Source: Bacillota bacterium (lineage in GTDB: Bacteria; Bacillota; UBA4882; UBA8346). From it: a stretch of DNA of 5,518 nucleotides. Within the stretch, counting starts at the first letter, position 1, and every line of letters begins with the position of its first letter. Both the position numbers and the translations under genes were made by a program. Location of the stretch: positions 1 through 5,518 of the forward strand of contig DNPP01000413.1 in assembly GCA_003501365.1 (NCBI GenBank), written 5' to 3'. The notes beneath the pieces were generated by a model, which did no database searches, was not told the DNA's origin, and saw only the letters and a list, made by a program, of their open reading frames with translations. This document shows, piece after piece, positions 5,271 to 5,518 of the stretch.

Positions 5271-5518
5271 TCAATCTTCCTGCGGCAATTTCCGTAAAAA
5301 CCTCGATCTGGGGAGCAACCGGTGCCCGGGTTTACTGATAAGGTATCCGAAGAAATCTTCTATCATAACCGGTAGTACTTCGGAGGTATATTTGGCCCCC
5401 TCAATTAATCCGGCGATATCAAAGACGGGGATTTTTTCCAAACCGCCCGGAACCTCCAGTATTTCCTTGGCAGTCTGTTTGGCAACTAATATGAATTCTA
5501 ACAGCCGGGCTTGGGAGA
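5271..5518 (-). CDS. Unrecognised protein, C-terminal 81 residues only (5' part outside window)
   Basis: The minus-strand frame is open from the window edge to TGA at 5271-5273, giving 81 residues that begin SQARLLEFILVAKQ. The composition is that of a soluble protein with amphipathic helices: LLEFILVAKQTAKEILE, then VPGGLEKIPVFDIAGLIEGA, then SEVLPVMIEDFFGYLIS. No membrane segment or catalytic motif is visible and I do not recognise the family. The last 20 or so residues are Arg/Leu/Pro-rich and look less protein-like than the adjacent frame, which reads APVAPQIEVFTEIAAG and ends at TAA 5257-5259; a one-base loss near 5325-5330 would explain this. Other frames here have early stops, so the reading frame before position 5330 is reasonably secure. 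It lies on the same strand as, and about 70 bases before, the small membrane-protein gene. Confidence 0.6.
   Translation of the reverse strand, partial: SQARLLEFILVAKQTAKEILEVPGGLEKIPVFDIAGLIEGAKYTSEVLPVMIEDFFGYLISKPGHRLLPRSRFLRKLPQED

Noticed and set aside
1..5518. CRISPR array, insertion sequence, phage gene, tRNA or rRNA
   Set aside because: No regularly spaced direct repeats, transposase motifs, terminal inverted repeats with target duplication, or RNA gene features were seen.

Overview
The window looks like chromosomal DNA of a moderate-G+C Bacillota-type bacterium, most likely an anaerobic clostridial, negativicute or limnochordial lineage. This rests on the style of the ABC subunits (LmrCD/BmrCD type with a Gly-rich N-terminus on one subunit), Shine-Dalgarno sequences of the GGAG/AGGAGG type and sigma-A-like promoters. 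The taxonomic placement is an inference; no rRNA or other marker gene is present. Every supported gene reads on the minus strand, so transcription runs from the high-coordinate end to the low-coordinate end.

In transcription order: (1) the C-terminal part of an unrecognised protein (5271-5518), whose last codons may carry a one-base indel; (2) a 60-residue protein with two membrane segments (5018-5200), preceded by a plausible promoter; (3) a MarR-family regulator (4503-4970), whose predicted promoter carries a perfect 16-bp palindrome, TTAG-N4-CTAA at its core, at the expected transcription start; (4) a 119-bp AT-rich leader containing a 9-bp inverted repeat just before the next ribosome binding site; (5) two ABC exporter half-transporters (2656-4383 and 743-2659) overlapping by ATGA; (6) the N-terminal 234 residues of an EmrA/HlyD-type membrane fusion protein (1-704), which runs off the window edge.

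The working model is a MarR-controlled drug or toxic-compound efflux operon. The two ABC half-transporters should form one heterodimer with one hydrolytic and one degenerate ATP site: the first subunit has Asp for the catalytic Glu and Gln for the switch His but an intact SGGQ signature, and the second has intact Walker B Glu and His but a deviant SQGE signature. The fusion protein either assists this exporter or, more likely, serves an EmrB-type MFS transporter expected beyond position 1. MarR would repress its own promoter and, by read-through, the transporter genes until a ligand releases it.

Nothing here is clearly an undescribed system. The points most worth a second look are the regulatory palindromes, the possible frameshift at the 3' end of the upstream gene, the small membrane protein beside marR, and the combination of ABC exporter and EmrA-type adaptor in one operon.
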